A stretch of 64,000 nucleotides of DNA from Novosphingopyxis sp965218915 (GTDB taxonomy: Bacteria; Pseudomonadota; Alphaproteobacteria; Sphingomonadales; Sphingomonadaceae). The stretch spans positions 1,860,001 through 1,924,000 of the forward strand of contig NZ_OZ244708.1 in assembly GCF_965218915.1 (NCBI RefSeq), given 5' to 3'. The position numbers and the translations under genes were made by a program. Below the pieces are notes generated by a model that made no database searches, was not told the origin of the DNA, and saw only the letters and a program-made list of their open reading frames with translations. The stretch's first letter is position 1. Each line of letters begins with the position of its first letter. This document shows, in pieces, positions 1 to 8,868 of this stretch.

Positions 1-30
1 GTAGATCGCGATCGCGCTGACGAGCTGCAT
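1..30 (-). CDS. DUF1467 family protein (N-terminal 10 codons only)
   Basis: Only the first ten codons are in the window (MQLVSAIAIY), running off the left edge. The ATG lies 6 bases after the RNase J stop on the same strand. A short hydrophobic DUF1467 protein usually follows rnj in sphingomonads and begins with a similar hydrophobic N-terminus. The call therefore rests on position and ten residues. Confidence 0.45.
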   Translation of the reverse strand, partial: MQLVSAIAIY

Positions 31-36
31 GCTGGC

Positions 37-1674
37 TCAGCCCTCGACGACCAGCACGTCGACGATGGGCTTCTTGCCAGTCCATTCGCGCGCGGTGCGG
101 CGCACGGCCAGACGGACATCCTCGCGCAATTTGCCGATATCGCCGTCGAATTTGCGCGTCGCTTTCTTCGCGGCATCGACGGCCTCGTCGAGAAACTCAT
201 CACGTTCATCCTCGATCGGCACCCCCTGCGTCTGCATCACCGGATCGCCCGCGATGTTGCCGCCCGCGTCGATCGCCAGCGCGACCGAGATCTGGCCGTT
301 GTTCGAGATGCGCCGGCGCTCGTTCATGGTCGCGCCGTCGGCAGCGATGATGATGTCGCCGTCGACGATCAGCCGCCCCGCCCGCTCGCGTCCGATGATC
401 TTGGGTTCCCCCGGGGCAAGCCGCACCATGTCGCCGTTCTTCTGCACCAGCGCCCGCGGAATGCCATGGGCAAGTCCGAGCCGGGCCTGCTCCTTCATAT
501 GACGCATCTCGCCATGCACCGGCAGCAGGATGTCGGGCCGGATCCAGTCGTACATGGCCTTGAGCTCGGGCCGCCCCGGATGGCCGGAGACGTGAATGTC
601 CGCCTGCCGCTCGGTCACCATAGCCACGTCCATCTCGGCCAGCCGGTTCTGGATGATGCCGATGGCGATCTCGTTGCCCGGTATCTGCTTGGACGAAAAT
701 AGGACGACATCGCCGGTTTCCAGCGAAAGCTTGTGATTGCCCTGCGCCACGCGGGCGAGCGCGGCGCGTGGTTCGCCCTGCCCTCCGGTCGCCACGATCA
801 TCACCTTGCTCCGCGGCAATTGCATCGCCTCGTCGAAGCGCAGCACCTCGGGGAAATTCTTGAGATAGCCGGTCGCCTTGGCGTTCTCGATCATGCGGTC
901 GAGCGAGCGGCCCGCGACGCAGAGCTCCCGCCCGGTCGCCTTGGCCACCTCACCCAGCGTCTGCAGGCGCGCGAGATTGGACGCAAAGGTCGTGACCATG
1001 ATCCGCGTGTCGATCGCGCGGCAGGTTTCCATCAGCGATTCGCGCACCATCGCCTCGGACCCCGAGGCGTTATCGTTGAACACATTGGTCGAATCGCAGA
1101 CCAGCGCCAGCACCCCCTCGTCGCCGATCGCGGTCAGTTCCTCGGCGGTGGACGGGGTGCCGATCTGCGGCTCCTCATCGATCTTCCAGTCGCCGGTGTG
1201 GAAGATATTGCCGTAAGGAGTCTCGATCAGCAGCGCATTGCCCTCGGCGATACTGTGCGCGAGCGGAACGTAACGGATGCCGAAATCACCGAGCTGGACA
1301 TGGCCGTCATCCTCGACGACGTTGAGCTCGATATTCTTCTCCAGCCCATGTTCGCGCAGCTTGTAGCCAATGAGGCCGGCGGTGAACTTGGTGGCGTAGA
1401 GCGGTACGCCCAGCTCCTCGGCAAGCCATGGAATGGCGCCGATATGGTCTTCATGGCCATGGGTCAGCACGATGCCGAGCAGGTCCTTGGCGTTGCGCTC
1501 GATGAATTCGAGATCGGGCAGCACGAGGTCGGTGCCCGGATAATAGGGATCGGAAAAGCTGATCCCGAGATCGACCATGATCCATTTGCCGTTACAGCCA
1601 TACAGGTTCACGTTCATGCCGATTTCGCCCGACCCGCCAAGGGCCAGGAAAAGAAGTTCGTTTTTGGGTTTCAT
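37..1674 (-). CDS. rnj: ribonuclease J (metallo-beta-lactamase/beta-CASP ribonuclease)
   Basis: 545 aa, the usual family length. RNase J is a cytoplasmic zinc-dependent enzyme combining 5'-3' exonuclease and endonuclease activity in RNA processing and decay. The metal-binding motif HGHEDH is at residues 72-77. A second metal ligand region (HTGDWKID) and a beta-CASP region with HVSGHP and VHGE follow, with a C-terminal RNase J domain at about 450-545. The ATG overlaps the coaX stop as ATGA, so it is translationally coupled to coaX. It ends a run that begins at nuoA. Alphaproteobacteria with RNase J often also keep RNase E; nothing here bears on that. Confidence 0.95.
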   Translation of the reverse strand: MKPKNELLFLALGGSGEIGMNVNLYGCNGKWIMVDLGISFSDPYYPGTDLVLPDLEFIERNAKDLLGIVLTHGHEDHIGAIPWLAEELGVPLYATKFTAGLIGYKLREHGLEKNIELNVVEDDGHVQLGDFGIRYVPLAHSIAEGNALLIETPYGNIFHTGDWKIDEEPQIGTPSTAEELTAIGDEGVLALVCDSTNVFNDNASGSEAMVRESLMETCRAIDTRIMVTTFASNLARLQTLGEVAKATGRELCVAGRSLDRMIENAKATGYLKNFPEVLRFDEAMQLPRSKVMIVATGGQGEPRAALARVAQGNHKLSLETGDVVLFSSKQIPGNEIAIGIIQNRLAEMDVAMVTERQADIHVSGHPGRPELKAMYDWIRPDILLPVHGEMRHMKEQARLGLAHGIPRALVQKNGDMVRLAPGEPKIIGRERAGRLIVDGDIIIAADGATMNERRRISNNGQISVALAIDAGGNIAGDPVMQTQGVPIEDERDEFLDEAVDAAKKATRKFDGDIGKLREDVRLAVRRTAREWTGKKPIVDVLVVEG

Positions 1675-2453
1675 GTTTTGCTTTCAACACGGGCGGCGAT
1701 CTGCGCCAGCCCGTTCAGGGTAAGGTCCGGCTCGACGGCGTCGAACAGGTCGGTATGCTTGTCGAACAGTTGCGCCAGGCCGCCGGTCGCGATCACCTTG
1801 GCCGGGCGTCCGATCTCGGCGCGCATGCGCTGGACGATGCCTTCCATCATGGCGACATAGCCCCAATAGACGCCGATGCGCATCTGGTCTTCGGTATTGC
1901 GCCCGATCACGCTGTCGGTGGCGGGTGCCTCGATCGCTATATTGGGAAGCTTGGCCGCCGCCGCAACCAGCGCGTCGAGCGAAAGATTGATGCCGGGCGC
2001 GATGATCCCGCCCTTATAGGCGCCGGTATAATCGATATGATCAAAGGTGGTGGCGGTGCCGAAATCGATGACGATCAGATCGCCGTCATGCGCGGCGTGC
2101 GCGGCGACGGCGTTGACGGCGCGGTCCGCGCCGAGCGATCCGGGCTCCTCGACATCCACGACCAGGCCGTAATCGGCCTCTGCACGCCCGGCGATCAGCG
2201 GCTCGCGATCGAGATATTTCTGCGCGAGCAGGGTCAGGTTGTGCAGCGCGCGCGGCACCACCGTGGAGATGATCACGCGGTCGATGGCGGCGGGATCGAT
2301 GCCGGTGAGGCCCATGAGTTGGCGCAGCCACACGGCATATTCGTCGGCGGTGCGGCGCGGATCGGTGGCGATGCGCCAGCGCGCGCGAACCTCGCCGCCA
2401 TCCATCACCGCGAAGACGATATTGGTGTTTCCGGCATCGATGGCGAGCAGCAT
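1671..2453 (-). CDS. coaX: type III pantothenate kinase
   Basis: 260 aa. It catalyses the first step of CoA synthesis, phosphorylating pantothenate. The ASKHA-fold nucleotide-binding motif DAGNTN is at residues 6-11, the pantothenate/phosphate motif GADR at 108-111, and DFGTATTFD at 130-138. GGIIAPGI follows. These are the three signatures of the CoaX (type III) family, as opposed to CoaA or CoaW. It starts 3 bases after the birA stop and overlaps rnj by 4 bases, so it is an inner gene of the nuoN-birA-coaX-rnj run. Confidence 0.95.
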   Translation of the reverse strand: MLLAIDAGNTNIVFAVMDGGEVRARWRIATDPRRTADEYAVWLRQLMGLTGIDPAAIDRVIISTVVPRALHNLTLLAQKYLDREPLIAGRAEADYGLVVDVEEPGSLGADRAVNAVAAHAAHDGDLIVIDFGTATTFDHIDYTGAYKGGIIAPGINLSLDALVAAAAKLPNIAIEAPATDSVIGRNTEDQMRIGVYWGYVAMMEGIVQRMRAEIGRPAKVIATGGLAQLFDKHTDLFDAVEPDLTLNGLAQIAARVESKT

Positions 2454-2456
2454 GGC

Positions 2457-3122
2457 CTAGCTCCGTTCCCTGACGATCTCGACGTCGGCGGCGCGGATTT
2501 CACGCACGCTTCCGTCGTCCTGTTCCAGCATCAATGCGCCATCCGCGGCAAGTCCGGCGAACCGCCCGCCGACCTTTTCCTCCAGGCCAAGCGATACCGA
2601 GAGATTGGTGCCGAGCGGATGCGCCCGCGCCTGCCAATCCGACAATATGGGGGGCAAGCCAGCCAAGCGCCAGCGCCCAAGCGCGGCGGCAAAGCGGCTG
2701 GCGAGATCGGGCATCAGCGCGGCGGGATCGATCGGAGGAATATCGCCATGGGCAAAGGCGGTGGTGGCCCGGCCCGGAATGTCGGGCGCCGAGGCGAGAT
2801 TGATGCCGATGCCCAGCACGACGACATCGCCTTCACGCTCCAGTAGGATGCCGACGCATTTGGTACCGTCCAGCAGCAGGTCGTTGGGCCATTTCAAACT
2901 GAGATTGCGGCTGCCGGCCAGCGGCAGCAGCAGTTCGTGCACCGCGAGCCCAGCTACAAAGGCGAGACTCGCCGCCGCCGGATCACTCTGCCGAAGCCGG
3001 ATCAAAGTGCTCGCGTAAAGATTGCCCGGCGGACTGGACCAGCTCCGCCCGAGCCGCCCCCGTCCCCCGCTCTGCCGGTCGGCGCGCAGCCAATAGCCTT
3101 CGGCCGCTCCGGCCCGGGCCAA
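2457..3122 (-). CDS. birA: biotin--[acetyl-CoA-carboxylase] ligase (short BirA without DNA-binding domain)
   Basis: 221 aa from the TTG given. It joins biotin to the carboxyl-carrier protein of acetyl-CoA carboxylase. The adenylate-binding signature GGRGRLGRSW is near the N-terminus, followed by the KWPNDLL and KCVGILLE motifs of the LplA/BirA catalytic fold. There is no helix-turn-helix, so it is a class I ligase without repressor function. The frame stays open upstream and encodes the family-conserved stretch IDSVAEAASTNDD before the TTG. The true start is therefore probably upstream, at a CTG near 3182 that touches the nuoN stop. No ATG, GTG or other TTG lies there. The 3' end is secure. 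Confidence 0.88.
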   Translation of the reverse strand: MARAGAAEGYWLRADRQSGGRGRLGRSWSSPPGNLYASTLIRLRQSDPAAASLAFVAGLAVHELLLPLAGSRNLSLKWPNDLLLDGTKCVGILLEREGDVVVLGIGINLASAPDIPGRATTAFAHGDIPPIDPAALMPDLASRFAAALGRWRLAGLPPILSDWQARAHPLGTNLSVSLGLEEKVGGRFAGLAADGALMLEQDDGSVREIRAADVEIVRERS

Positions 3123-3178
3123 CGCGGCGACATCGTCATTCGTCGACGCGGCCTCGGCAACGCTGTCGATGCGCGGCG

Positions 3179-4609
3179 TCAGAACAGCGCCGAGGAAGCG
3201 TTGTCGGCGAAATAGCCAAGCCAGGGAATGGCGAAATAGCCGATCGGAGAGACCAGCAGCGCCAGCACCGCGCCGCTCCAGGCGAGCGCGCGATCGTCGC
3301 CCGCGGCCAGTTCGTTGGCACTATCGTCGAAATACATCAGCTTGACGATCTTGATGTAGTAGAATGCGCCGATCACCGAAGCGGCAATGCCGATGATCGC
3401 CAGCGGCAACAGACCCGCACCGATCGCGGCGTTGAACACCACCACCTTGCCCCAGAAGCCGAACAGCGGGGGGATGCCGGCGAGCGAGAACATGAAGATG
3501 GCGAGCGCCAGGGCCAAGCCCTTGTTGGTCTGCGATAGCCCGGCGATGTCGCTCAGATTTTCGCGCGGCTGCCCCTCCGGCCCGCGCAGCTGCATGATAC
3601 AGACGAAGCTGCCCAGCGTCATCGCGACATAGATGGCGAGATATACCAGCACCGCGGAAACGCCCTCGGCAGTTCCGGCGGCCAAGCCGATCAGCATGAA
3701 ACCGATATTGTTGATCGAACTATAGGCGAGCAGGCGCTTGAGGTTCGTCTGACCGATCGCGGCGACCGCGCCGAGGATGATCGAGGCGAGCGCAATGAAG
3801 ATGACGATCTGCTGCCACGCCAAGGTCTGCGTGCCGAACGCATCGACCGCCACACGCACGGTAAGCGCGGTGGCGGCGACCTTAGGCGCGCTGGCAAAGA
3901 AGGCGGTGACGGGCGTCGGCGCGCCCTCATAGACATCCGGCGTCCACATGTGGAACGGCACGGCGCTGATCTTGAAGGCGAGACCCGCGAGCACGAACAC
4001 GATGCCGAACAGTGCGCCGGTTTCCATACCACCGCCGAGCGAGCCCAGCACCGCCGCGAAGCTGGTCGAGCCGGTAAAGCCATAGACCAGCGACATGCCG
4101 AACAGCAGGATGCCGCTGGCGAGCGCGCCCAGCACGAAATATTTAAGACCCGCTTCGGCCGAACGCTCGTCGGTGCGCAGGAAGCTGGCGAGAACATATG
4201 CCGCCAGGCTGTTGAGCTCGAGACCGATATAGAGCGTCAGGAAATCGGTGGCCGAAACCATCATCCCCATCCCGACGCAGGCGTAGAGAATTAGGACCGG
4301 ATATTCGGCGCGCACCAGACCGGCGCGTTCGAAGAAACGCGGGGCGATCATCAGCGAAATGGCCGCGGCGATGTAGATCAGCACATGGGCATAATCGCTG
4401 AACTGGTCGCCGCTGTAGAGGCCGCCAAAGGCGTTGCCCGAAAAGCCGAGCGAAGACGCGCCCGCCGCGACCAGGAGCGCCACCGCGCCGATGCTCGAAA
4501 AGCGCGTCGCCTTGGCGCCAGACCATGCGGCGACCAGCAGCAGCAGCAGGCCACCCGCGCTGAGGATCAACTCGGGCGAGGTAATGAGGAGCGATTGACC
4601 GTAATCCAT
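3179..4609 (-). CDS. nuoN: NADH-quinone oxidoreductase subunit N
   Basis: 476 aa, polytopic antiporter-like subunit of the membrane arm of respiratory complex I. The ATG (MDYGQSLLIT) overlaps the nuoM stop as TGATG. An open frame continues far upstream but only antisense-style within nuoM, so this start is preferred. The conserved proton-channel pattern is present: a glutamate in TM5 (YIGLELNSLAAYVLAS) and lysines in the central helices (FKISAVPFHMWTPDVYEGAP and TNLKRLLAYSSINNIGF). It is the last nuo gene; birA follows with overlapping frames. Confidence 0.95.
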   Translation of the reverse strand: MDYGQSLLITSPELILSAGGLLLLLVAAWSGAKATRFSSIGAVALLVAAGASSLGFSGNAFGGLYSGDQFSDYAHVLIYIAAAISLMIAPRFFERAGLVRAEYPVLILYACVGMGMMVSATDFLTLYIGLELNSLAAYVLASFLRTDERSAEAGLKYFVLGALASGILLFGMSLVYGFTGSTSFAAVLGSLGGGMETGALFGIVFVLAGLAFKISAVPFHMWTPDVYEGAPTPVTAFFASAPKVAATALTVRVAVDAFGTQTLAWQQIVIFIALASIILGAVAAIGQTNLKRLLAYSSINNIGFMLIGLAAGTAEGVSAVLVYLAIYVAMTLGSFVCIMQLRGPEGQPRENLSDIAGLSQTNKGLALALAIFMFSLAGIPPLFGFWGKVVVFNAAIGAGLLPLAIIGIAASVIGAFYYIKIVKLMYFDDSANELAAGDDRALAWSGAVLALLVSPIGYFAIPWLGYFADNASSALF

Positions 4610-6174
4610 CAATGCGCCTCCCCGGCGGCAGCTTCTTCGTGATGTTCGGGGCGAACCGTGCGGTAGCGCTTGGTCCAGGCCACATTCTCGACCAGCTGCG
4701 AATCGCTGGCCGGCTTCGCGCGGTCGATGCGATCGACGATGACGCTGACGTCGCGCCGGATCGGCTGCAGAAAGCTTTCGGGATAGACGCCCATCCACAG
4801 CACCGCGCCCGCGATCGGGGCGAGCAGCCACAATTCGCGCATGCCGATGTCTTTCATCGCCGCGGCATCGGCATGTCTTTGCTCGCCGAACGCCACGCGC
4901 CGGTAGAGATAGAGCGCATAGGCCGCGCCCAGTATGATCCCGGTGGTGCAGATCAGCGCCGCCCAGGTCGATGCCTGATAGGTGCCCGAGAGCGCCAGGA
5001 ATTCGCCGACGAAACCGCTGGTGCCCGGCAGGCCGATCGAGGCCATGGTGAACAGCAGGAAGAACACGGCATAGGTCGGCATGTTGATCGACAGCCCGCC
5101 ATAGCGGCTGATCTCGCGGGTGTGCAGCCGGTCGTAGATCACGCCGACGCACAGGAACAGCGCGCCCGAAACGAGGCCGTGGCTCAGCATCACGATGATC
5201 GAGCCTTCGATGCCTTGCTGGTTGAACGCGAACAGGCCGACGGTGACGATCGCCATATGCGCGACCGAGCTGTAGGCGATCAGCTTCTTCATGTCCTGCT
5301 GCACCAGCGCGACGAGCGAGGTGTAGACCACCGCGACCATCGACAGGCCGAAGATCACCCAGATCAGCTGCGCGGAAGCCTCCGGGAACATCGGCAGCGA
5401 AAAGCGCAGCATGCCGTACCCGCCCAGCTTCAGCAGCACGCCTGCCAGGATGACCGAGCCCGCGGTGGGTGCCTGTACATGCGCGTCGGGCAACCAGGTA
5501 TGAACCGGCCACATCGGCATCTTGACCGCGAAGCTGGCGAAAAAGGCCAGCCACAGCCAGGTCTGCGCTTGCGGCGGGAAATCGGTGACCATCAGCTGCG
5601 GGATCATCGCCGTGCCGGCCTCGCGCACCATCCACAGGATCGCGATCAGCATCAGTACCGAACCGAGCAGCGTGTAGAGGAAGAATTTATAGGCCGCGTA
5701 GATGCGGTCCTGCCCGCCCCAGATGCCGATGATCAGGTACATCGGGATGAGGCCGGCCTCGAAGAAGATGTAGAACAGGAAGATGTCCTGCGCGGCGAAC
5801 ACGCCCAGGACCAACGTTTCCATGAACAGGAAGGCGGCCATATATTCGGGCACGCGCTTCGATATCGCATTCCAGCTCGCGCCGATGCAGATCGGCATCA
5901 GGAAAAGGGTGAGCATGATCAGCATCAGCGCGATACCGTCGATGCCGAGCGCCCAGGCGAACGGTCCGAATATATCCGCGCGCTCGACGAACTGCCATTG
6001 CGCCCCCGCCGGATCATAGCTGACCCACAGGAAGATACCGATCAGGAGATTGATCAAGGTCGCGCCCAGCGCCACCGTCCGCGCGGCGCCCGCGCCGACG
6101 AACAGGCAGATCAGCGCGCCGACGAACGGCACGACAAGCAGCAGCGAGAGGATGGGAAAACCGATATCGCTCAT
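4609..6174 (-). CDS. nuoM: NADH-quinone oxidoreductase subunit M
   Basis: 521 aa, polytopic antiporter-like proton-translocating subunit of complex I. Family motifs are seen in order: FFEAGLIPMYLIIG with the TM5 glutamate, KMPMWPVHTWLPDAHVQAPT with the key lysine, and QQDMKKLIAYSSVAHM. The ATG follows the nuoL stop with a single base between. The stop overlaps nuoN as TGATG. The C-terminus ends in a short polar, acidic and histidine-containing tail (RPEHHEEAAAGEAH). Confidence 0.95.
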   Translation of the reverse strand: MSDIGFPILSLLLVVPFVGALICLFVGAGAARTVALGATLINLLIGIFLWVSYDPAGAQWQFVERADIFGPFAWALGIDGIALMLIMLTLFLMPICIGASWNAISKRVPEYMAAFLFMETLVLGVFAAQDIFLFYIFFEAGLIPMYLIIGIWGGQDRIYAAYKFFLYTLLGSVLMLIAILWMVREAGTAMIPQLMVTDFPPQAQTWLWLAFFASFAVKMPMWPVHTWLPDAHVQAPTAGSVILAGVLLKLGGYGMLRFSLPMFPEASAQLIWVIFGLSMVAVVYTSLVALVQQDMKKLIAYSSVAHMAIVTVGLFAFNQQGIEGSIIVMLSHGLVSGALFLCVGVIYDRLHTREISRYGGLSINMPTYAVFFLLFTMASIGLPGTSGFVGEFLALSGTYQASTWAALICTTGIILGAAYALYLYRRVAFGEQRHADAAAMKDIGMRELWLLAPIAGAVLWMGVYPESFLQPIRRDVSVIVDRIDRAKPASDSQLVENVAWTKRYRTVRPEHHEEAAAGEAH

Positions 6175-6175
6175 A

Positions 6176-8272
6176 TCAGCGCACCATGACCCAGGTGACC
6201 AGACCGACCAGGCCGAGCAGCATCACCAGCGCATAGGAATAGAGATAGCCCGACTGGAACCTGACCGCAAAGCCCGAGCCCGAGCGGACCAGCGTGGCCA
6301 TGCCGTCGGGGCCGAAGCGATCGATCACGCCCTTGTCGCCGCCCTTCCAGAACAGCCGTCCGAGCCAGAAGGCGGGCCGCACGAAGATCAGATTGTAAAG
6401 CTCGTCGAAATACCATTTGTTGAGCAGGAAGCGGTAGAGCGGGCGCACATTCTCGGACAGCCTCTCCGGCGCGTCGGTTTCCCTGAGATACATCAGAGCC
6501 GCGGTGATGAGCCCGACCAGCATGGCGACGGTCGACGACCATTTCACCCAGACGGGAATTGCGTGCATCGCGTGCATCAGCGGCTCGTTGAACGCGATGC
6601 TGCCCTGCCAGAACGCGCCTGCCGTCTCGGGCTCGACGAAGAAATCGTGGAAGGCGAAGCCGGCGAACACCGCACCGACCGACAGCAGGATCAGCGCCAC
6701 CAGCATCGACCAGGGACTCTCATGCGGATGATAGCCGCCGGTCCCCGCGGGCAATTGCTCAGCGTCGGCGTCATGCGTGTGCGGGCGGTGACCGGAATCC
6801 TCCTGCGCGGGCGGGTTGTCGGCGCCCGCCTCTTCATGCGCGTGCGTGCCGTGCTCGGTATCGTCATGGTGCCCATGCATCGCATGCTGGATGTGTTCGC
6901 TATCGGCCCAGCGCGGCTTGCCCCAGAAGGTCAGGAACATCAGGCGCCAACTGTAAAAGCTGGTCAGCAGCGCGGCCGAAACGCCCATGAACCAGGCATA
7001 GCCCGCATAAGGCGCGTCGGCGGCAAAGGCGACTTCGATGATCGCGTCCTTCGAATAGAAACCCGCGAAGCCGCCCAAACCGACGATGCCGACGCCGGTG
7101 ATCGCCAGCGTGCCCGCCATCATCGCCCAGAAGGTGACCGGGATCTGCTTACGCAGGCCCCCGTAGAAACGCATGTCCTGCTCGTGGTGCATGGCATGGA
7201 TCACCGATCCCGCGCCGAGGAACAGCAGCGCCTTGAAGAAAGCGTGGGTGAGCAGATGGAACATCGCCGCGCCGTAAGCGCCGACGCCCGCCGCGAAGAA
7301 CATATAACCGAGCTGCGAACAGGTGGAATAGGCGATCACGCGCTTGATGTCGGTCTGGACGAGGCCGATCGTGGCGGCGAAGATCGCGGTGGTCGCGCCG
7401 ATGATGGTCACGAAATTGAGCGCGAACTGGCTGGTCTCGAACAAGGGCGAGAGGCGGCAGACCATGAACACGCCGGCAGTCACCATGGTCGCGGCGTGGA
7501 TCAGCGCGGACACCGGGGTCGGGCCTTCCATCGCATCGGGCAGCCAGGTGTGGAGGCCGAGCTGCGCCGACTTGCCCATCGCGCCGATGAACAGCAGCAC
7601 GCACAGCAGGCTCATCGTATCGACGCGCAGACCGGCAAAGCCGATGCTGGAACCGGCTTGCGCGGGCGCGGCAGCGAGGATTTCGGGGATCGAGACGGTG
7701 CCGAACACCAGGAACACGCCGAATATGCCCATCATGAAGCCGAGATCGCCGACCCGGTTGACCACGAACGCCTTGATCGCGGCGGCGTTGGCGCTGGGTT
7801 TGCGGAACCAGAAGCCGATCAGCAGATAGGAGGCGAGGCCCACGCCTTCCCAGCCGAAGAACATCTGGACCAGATTGTCGGCGGTCACCAGCATCAGCAT
7901 GGCGAATGTGAACAGCGAGAGATAGGCGAAGAAGCGTGGCTGATCCGGATCCTCGTCCATATAGCCCCAGCTGTAGAGGTGGACGAGCGCGGAGACGCTG
8001 GTGATCACCACCAGCATGACCGCGGTCAGCGTATCGACGCGTAGCGCCCAGTCGAACGTGAAATCGCCCGAGCGCACCCAGGTCATCACCGGCTGGACAT
8101 AGGCGCTCTCGCTTCCCGTCAGGAAACCGAGAAAGATCGGCCAGCTCAGCGCGCAGGAAACGAACAGCGCGCCCGTCGTCAGCAGCTTGGCCGGGACGTT
8201 GCCGATCGCGCGGTTGGATAAACCGGCGACGATCGCCGCGAGCAGCGGCAGGAAGACGATGATCTGGATCAC
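6176..8272 (-). CDS. nuoL: NADH-quinone oxidoreductase subunit L
   Basis: 698 aa, the largest antiporter-like subunit with the lateral helix. The start is GTG (encoding MIQIIVFLPLL). Its Shine-Dalgarno GGGGAGAAG is the end of a palindromic repeat. Motifs include FFGWEGVGLASYLLIGFW (TM5 glutamate), KSAQLGLHTWLPDAMEGPTPVSAL and TDIKRVIAYSTCSQLGY. Residues about 458-521 form a polar loop with 13 histidines (for example HGHHDDTEHGTHAH), unusual for this subunit. The C-terminal helix and anchor after it look normal. Confidence 0.95.
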   Translation of the reverse strand: MIQIIVFLPLLAAIVAGLSNRAIGNVPAKLLTTGALFVSCALSWPIFLGFLTGSESAYVQPVMTWVRSGDFTFDWALRVDTLTAVMLVVITSVSALVHLYSWGYMDEDPDQPRFFAYLSLFTFAMLMLVTADNLVQMFFGWEGVGLASYLLIGFWFRKPSANAAAIKAFVVNRVGDLGFMMGIFGVFLVFGTVSIPEILAAAPAQAGSSIGFAGLRVDTMSLLCVLLFIGAMGKSAQLGLHTWLPDAMEGPTPVSALIHAATMVTAGVFMVCRLSPLFETSQFALNFVTIIGATTAIFAATIGLVQTDIKRVIAYSTCSQLGYMFFAAGVGAYGAAMFHLLTHAFFKALLFLGAGSVIHAMHHEQDMRFYGGLRKQIPVTFWAMMAGTLAITGVGIVGLGGFAGFYSKDAIIEVAFAADAPYAGYAWFMGVSAALLTSFYSWRLMFLTFWGKPRWADSEHIQHAMHGHHDDTEHGTHAHEEAGADNPPAQEDSGHRPHTHDADAEQLPAGTGGYHPHESPWSMLVALILLSVGAVFAGFAFHDFFVEPETAGAFWQGSIAFNEPLMHAMHAIPVWVKWSSTVAMLVGLITAALMYLRETDAPERLSENVRPLYRFLLNKWYFDELYNLIFVRPAFWLGRLFWKGGDKGVIDRFGPDGMATLVRSGSGFAVRFQSGYLYSYALVMLLGLVGLVTWVMVR

Positions 8273-8280
8273 GAGCTTCT

Positions 8281-8378
8281 CCCCTCCCGCTTGCGGGAGG
8301 GGCCGGGGGTGGGAAGTTCGAGGCCAGGGCCGGGCATAATCGCGCCCACCCCTAGCCCCTCCCGCAAGCGGGAGGGGG
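8281..8378. repeat. palindromic repeat between nuoK and nuoL
   Basis: Two near-identical perfect hairpins flank a less symmetric core. One is at 8281-8302 (CCCCTCCCGC with a 2-base centre) and one at about 8356-8377. Inside them, a GGCCGGGGGTGGG-like arm faces a CCCACCCCTAGCC-like arm, so the unit can fold into one long stem. The nuoL-proximal end reads GGGGAG on the minus strand, 8-12 bases before the nuoL GTG, and acts as its ribosome binding site. It belongs with the elements at 8708, 9489 and 11261 by architecture, although its arms differ. Confidence 0.8.
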
Positions 8379-8396
8379 ACAGAAAAGCCACGGCCC

Positions 8397-8702
8397 TCAC
8401 CCCTTCATCCGGTTGACGTCGTCGACCGCGATGGTGCCGCGGCCGCGGTAATAGATTACCAGGATGGCCAGCCCGATCGCCGCTTCGCCCGCCGCGACGG
8501 TCAGCACGAACATCGCGAAAATCTGACCCGTCAGGTCCTGCAGCGCGCTGGAAAAGGCGACCAGATTGAGATTGACCGCCAGCAGGATCAGCTCGATCGC
8601 CATCAGGATGATGATCACGTTCTTGCGGTTCAGGAAGATACCGAGCACGCCCATGACGAACAGGATCGAGCTGACCACGAGATAATGTTCGATGCCGATC
8701 AT
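8397..8702 (-). CDS. nuoK: NADH-quinone oxidoreductase subunit K
   Basis: 101 aa, three-helix membrane subunit of complex I (MIGIEHYLVVSSILFVMG). It carries the two conserved membrane glutamates in MAIELILLAVN and AAGEAAIGLAI. The chosen ATG is preceded by GGGGAGG six bases upstream, at the edge of a palindromic repeat. A longer open frame upstream is only repeat sequence. The C-terminus has a slightly extended polar tail (RGRGTIAVDDVNRMKG). Confidence 0.95.
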   Translation of the reverse strand: MIGIEHYLVVSSILFVMGVLGIFLNRKNVIIILMAIELILLAVNLNLVAFSSALQDLTGQIFAMFVLTVAAGEAAIGLAILVIYYRGRGTIAVDDVNRMKG

Positions 8703-8707
8703 CGAAA

Positions 8708-8853
8708 TCCTCCCCAAGCCTGCTTGGGGAGGGGGACCATGCGCAGCATGGTGGAGGGGTAACCCATGAAGGCGGCGGCGGTACAACCGCCGCTGGCGCG
8801 GCGACCCCTCCACCGCTTCGCGGTCCCCCTCCCCCCGCTTCGCGCGGGGAGGA
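8708..8853. repeat. palindromic repeat between nuoJ and nuoK
   Basis: About 146 bp. The left part has the hairpin CCCCAAGC/GCTTGGGG followed by GGGGGACCATGCGCAGCATG. The middle has a GGCGGCGGCGGT/ACAACCGCCGCC-type stem. The right part is CCCCTCCACCGC..GGTCCCCCTCCCC closing with CGCGGGGAGGA. A stretch of about 35 bases in the left part is identical to the element at 11261. Both outer ends read GGGGAGGA outward, so the nuoK-proximal end serves as the nuoK ribosome binding site. Confidence 0.82.
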
Positions 8854-8868
8854 CTTTCGACATCCGCT

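Noticed and set aside
4612..8044. Long plus-strand open frames (525 and 664 codons) opposite nuoM and nuoL
   Set aside because: They are mirror frames of GC-rich genes. The translations are rich in Arg, His, Asp and Gln without any family motif, and the minus-strand genes are certain.
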